In this document: positions 13,833-14,785 of the stretch, piece after piece
Numbering within the stretch: the first letter of the stretch is position 1
Layout of the letters: every line of letters starts with the position of its first letter
NCBI GenBank assembly: GCA_009778275.1
Contig: WRKC01000091.1
Span: forward strand, 1-14,785
Direction of reading: 5' to 3'
DNA: 14,785 bases
From: Methanomassiliicoccaceae archaeon
GTDB lineage: Archaea; Thermoplasmatota; Thermoplasmata; Methanomassiliicoccales; Methanomethylophilaceae
Notes under the pieces: model-generated
Seen by the model: only the letters and a program-made list of their open reading frames with translations
Database searches by the model: none
What the model was told of the DNA's origin: nothing
Translations under genes and position numbers: made by a program

Positions 13833-14174
13833 ATGTTGTACGGGGTCATTGTGGGAACTGGGTCGGACGCGGTCGAATACATGAATCTGTCCTACGAAGA
13901 TGTTCTTAACAAGATCATAGACAGGCTGCTTTCTGACGAACAGTTGCCTTTGACCATATGGAGACGCTGTTGCAGTTCCGTTCACGAACACACCATCTCC
14001 GTCGAAACTTGCAACGAGATCCGCGCACTTGCGGGCGTGAATGATGCGGACGGCGATGCTGCGCAGATCAGGGCAAAACTCGATGCTGCGGTGAACAATT
14101 GGTATCTTCGTGGAAAGATCTCTCTTTCTTTTGATGGTGCGGTCGAGCCGTTAGGCGGTTGCCAGATGGATTGA
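13833..14174 (+). CDS. Hypothetical protein of 113 residues
   Basis: I do not recognise a family. The sequence begins MLYGVIVGTGSDAVEYMNLS, continues with an acidic amphipathic helix (YEDVLNKIIDRLLSDEQ, 21-37) and has WRRCCSSVHEHT (43-54). A second helical stretch runs from about 57 to 92, with Cys60. It ends in strand-like KISLSFDGAVEPLGGCQMD. There are four Cys (46, 47, 60, 110) and two His (51, 53) but no regular zinc-finger spacing. No signal peptide or membrane helix is seen, so it is probably cytosolic. The strong ribosome binding site and codon usage like the neighbours support a real gene. It is transcribed away from the FNT channel gene, possibly from a shared TATA element. Confidence 0.75.
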   Translation: MLYGVIVGTGSDAVEYMNLSYEDVLNKIIDRLLSDEQLPLTIWRRCCSSVHEHTISVETCNEIRALAGVNDADGDAAQIRAKLDAAVNNWYLRGKISLSFDGAVEPLGGCQMD

Positions 14175-14212
14175 ACCCCGACCTACTTAATATGCAATCC
14201 ATTCGGCAAAGG

Positions 14213-14222
14213 TTAAATATAT
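14213..14222 (+). promoter_or_regulatory. Possible TATA box in the 3' intergenic region
   Basis: TTAAATATAT is a good TATA match, with a predicted start near 14244. An ATG at 14255 would give a 17-residue peptide ending at 14308, and a doubtful ORF starts at 14324. No clear gene follows at the expected distance. Confidence 0.35.
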
Positions 14223-14323
14223 AGCGCTCTGTCTTTATCCTGAGTTGTCGATAAATGCATTATTGCGTCTATTGGCGACGAGAATGCGTTCGTGACGAAT
14301 GTGTTTGATAGGGGGGGCTACGA

Positions 14324-14629
14324 GTGATGAGGGGGGCAAAGAGAGTAATCAATTGGTCGATCTTATTTGGGATCTTCCATAGATACAGTTTTGCTGCAAG
14401 CAAATGCGGAATAGTTTCAGTTTCTACGAAGAATTATTTTGCGCATGTCAGTAGTGGGGCCTTCCTTCTTATCAGAATTAAGAAACATTCCGCGTCGGGT
14501 ACCGGCGCGTCCGATCTTGCCGCAGGCTCTGCCGGCGGCCCGCAGAAGACCATACCGGCTGACCGGGACGGGATCTACGCCGTACCGAAAGAGGATGTCA
14601 TCGGAAAGATAACGATCGAGCATCGCTGA
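14324..14629 (+). CDS. Doubtful ORF of 101 residues, possibly a chimeric or decayed gene
   Basis: It starts at GTG 14324 or ATG 14327 with no good ribosome binding site, only a G-run. The first half (to about residue 54) is AT-rich, with codon use unlike the rest of the window. The second half (SGTGASDLAAGSAGGPQKT and following) has about 71 percent GC at third positions and few CGN arginine codons, as in real genes here. The tail GIYAVPKEDVIGKITIEHR distantly recalls the end of signal peptidases (VPxENIIGK), but no catalytic part is present. It may be the surviving 3' end of a broken gene fused to unrelated DNA, or no gene at all. On the opposite strand a 76-codon frame (14647-14417) has a perfect Shine-Dalgarno but CGN-rich codons foreign to this genome. 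Confidence 0.3.
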   Translation: MMRGAKRVINWSILFGIFHRYSFAASKCGIVSVSTKNYFAHVSSGAFLLIRIKKHSASGTGASDLAAGSAGGPQKTIPADRDGIYAVPKEDVIGKITIEHR

Positions 14630-14648
14630 CATCAAAAAAAACTTCAAT

Positions 14649-14698
14649 TTACCTCCTTAAAGGCGGGGTGACTCCTTTCCCCGCCTTAGTATTTTTTT
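14649..14698 (+). terminator. Strong stem-loop terminator preceded by an anti-Shine-Dalgarno sequence
   Basis: AAGGCGGGG (14660-14668) pairs perfectly with CCCCGCCTT (14679-14687) around a 10-base loop, and seven T follow at 14692-14698. Directly before the stem is ACCTCCTT (14651-14658), the exact complement of a Shine-Dalgarno sequence. The loop holds a second, partial copy (CTCCTTT). It ends whatever transcript covers 14324-14629. Confidence 0.7.
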
Positions 14699-14785
14699 AT
14701 GGTGCTTCTGTTTTCTGCGGCTGGGCGCAAATACGATCATTGTCGACGAATTGAACCTGTCAACTGTCAATTTCCCACTACTCAG

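Larger units (their letters stand above)
14175..14785. other. Gene-poor region of lower GC content
   Basis: These 611 bases hold a possible TATA box at 14213, a 17-codon frame with three Cys (14255-14308), the doubtful ORF at 14324-14629 and the terminator at 14660-14698. Two runs of six or seven G lie at 14311-14317 and 14331-14336. After the terminator, 14700-14785 holds only a short tandem CTGTCAA pair near 14757-14770 and no gene that I can see. No tRNA or insertion sequence end is visible. Confidence 0.5.

Noticed and set aside
14417..14647. 76-codon minus-strand gene with a TTG start and perfect Shine-Dalgarno
   Set aside because: Its arginines are almost all CGN codons, while genes here prefer AGG and AGA, and the protein resembles nothing. 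It is mentioned as an alternative only.

Overview
The window looks like a chromosomal segment of an archaeon, most likely a Thermoplasmatota methanogen of the Methanomassiliicoccales type. The domain assignment rests on an archaeal-type threonyl-tRNA synthetase and on archaeal TATA boxes placed about 26-30 nt upstream of several start codons, which implies leaderless or short-leader mRNAs. A ThiN-domain protein and a membrane-anchored FKBP with a large insert also fit. Of 15 recognised or possible genes, 14 end in TGA, one in TAA and none in TAG; this fits, but does not prove, an organism that reserves UAG for pyrrolysine. The lineage is an inference from these features.

Layout. At 1-642 is the 3' part of a ThiN-domain protein, probably the C-terminus of a thiamine regulator (ThiR type) or of a ThiD-ThiN fusion. 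Convergent to it is a membrane-anchored FKBP-type prolyl isomerase (663-1586, minus). Divergent from that is thrS (1754-3589). A stand-alone AAA ATPase of the AAA_14/DUF4143 type follows (3764-4963), with a repeat-flanked promoter. From 5099 to 9048 runs a tight six-gene thiamine operon, thiE-thiS-thiF-thiG-thiH-tenI, with three 4-bp ATGA overlaps. It encodes the bacterial-type anaerobic route to the thiazole moiety plus the enzyme that couples it to the pyrimidine. An 850-residue MMPL/RND-type transporter converges on it (9058-11610, minus). Divergent from the transporter is an isocitrate/isopropylmalate dehydrogenase family enzyme (11835-13061). A compact formate/nitrite-type channel (13121-13726, minus) shares a divergent promoter region with an unrecognised 113-residue protein (13833-14174). 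The last 610 bases are lower in GC, contain one doubtful ORF, and hold a strong stem-loop terminator preceded by a perfect anti-Shine-Dalgarno sequence.

How the genes fit together. The thi operon makes hydroxyethylthiazole phosphate: ThiS is the sulfur carrier, ThiF adenylates it, ThiH cleaves tyrosine to dehydroglycine, and ThiG condenses the parts. TenI-like protein may aromatise the product, and ThiE couples it to the pyrimidine pyrophosphate. Most archaea use Thi4 and ThiN instead, so this operon looks imported from an anaerobic bacterium, with Clostridia-like gene content. It has nonetheless acquired an archaeal leaderless promoter. That promoter carries a 13-bp palindrome between TATA box and start codon, nested in a 9-bp inverted repeat, which is a good candidate operator. 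No TPP riboswitch could lie in the short leaderless region. The other genes look like ordinary housekeeping or transport genes without an evident joint pathway. I found no CRISPR array, tRNA, rRNA or complete insertion sequence.
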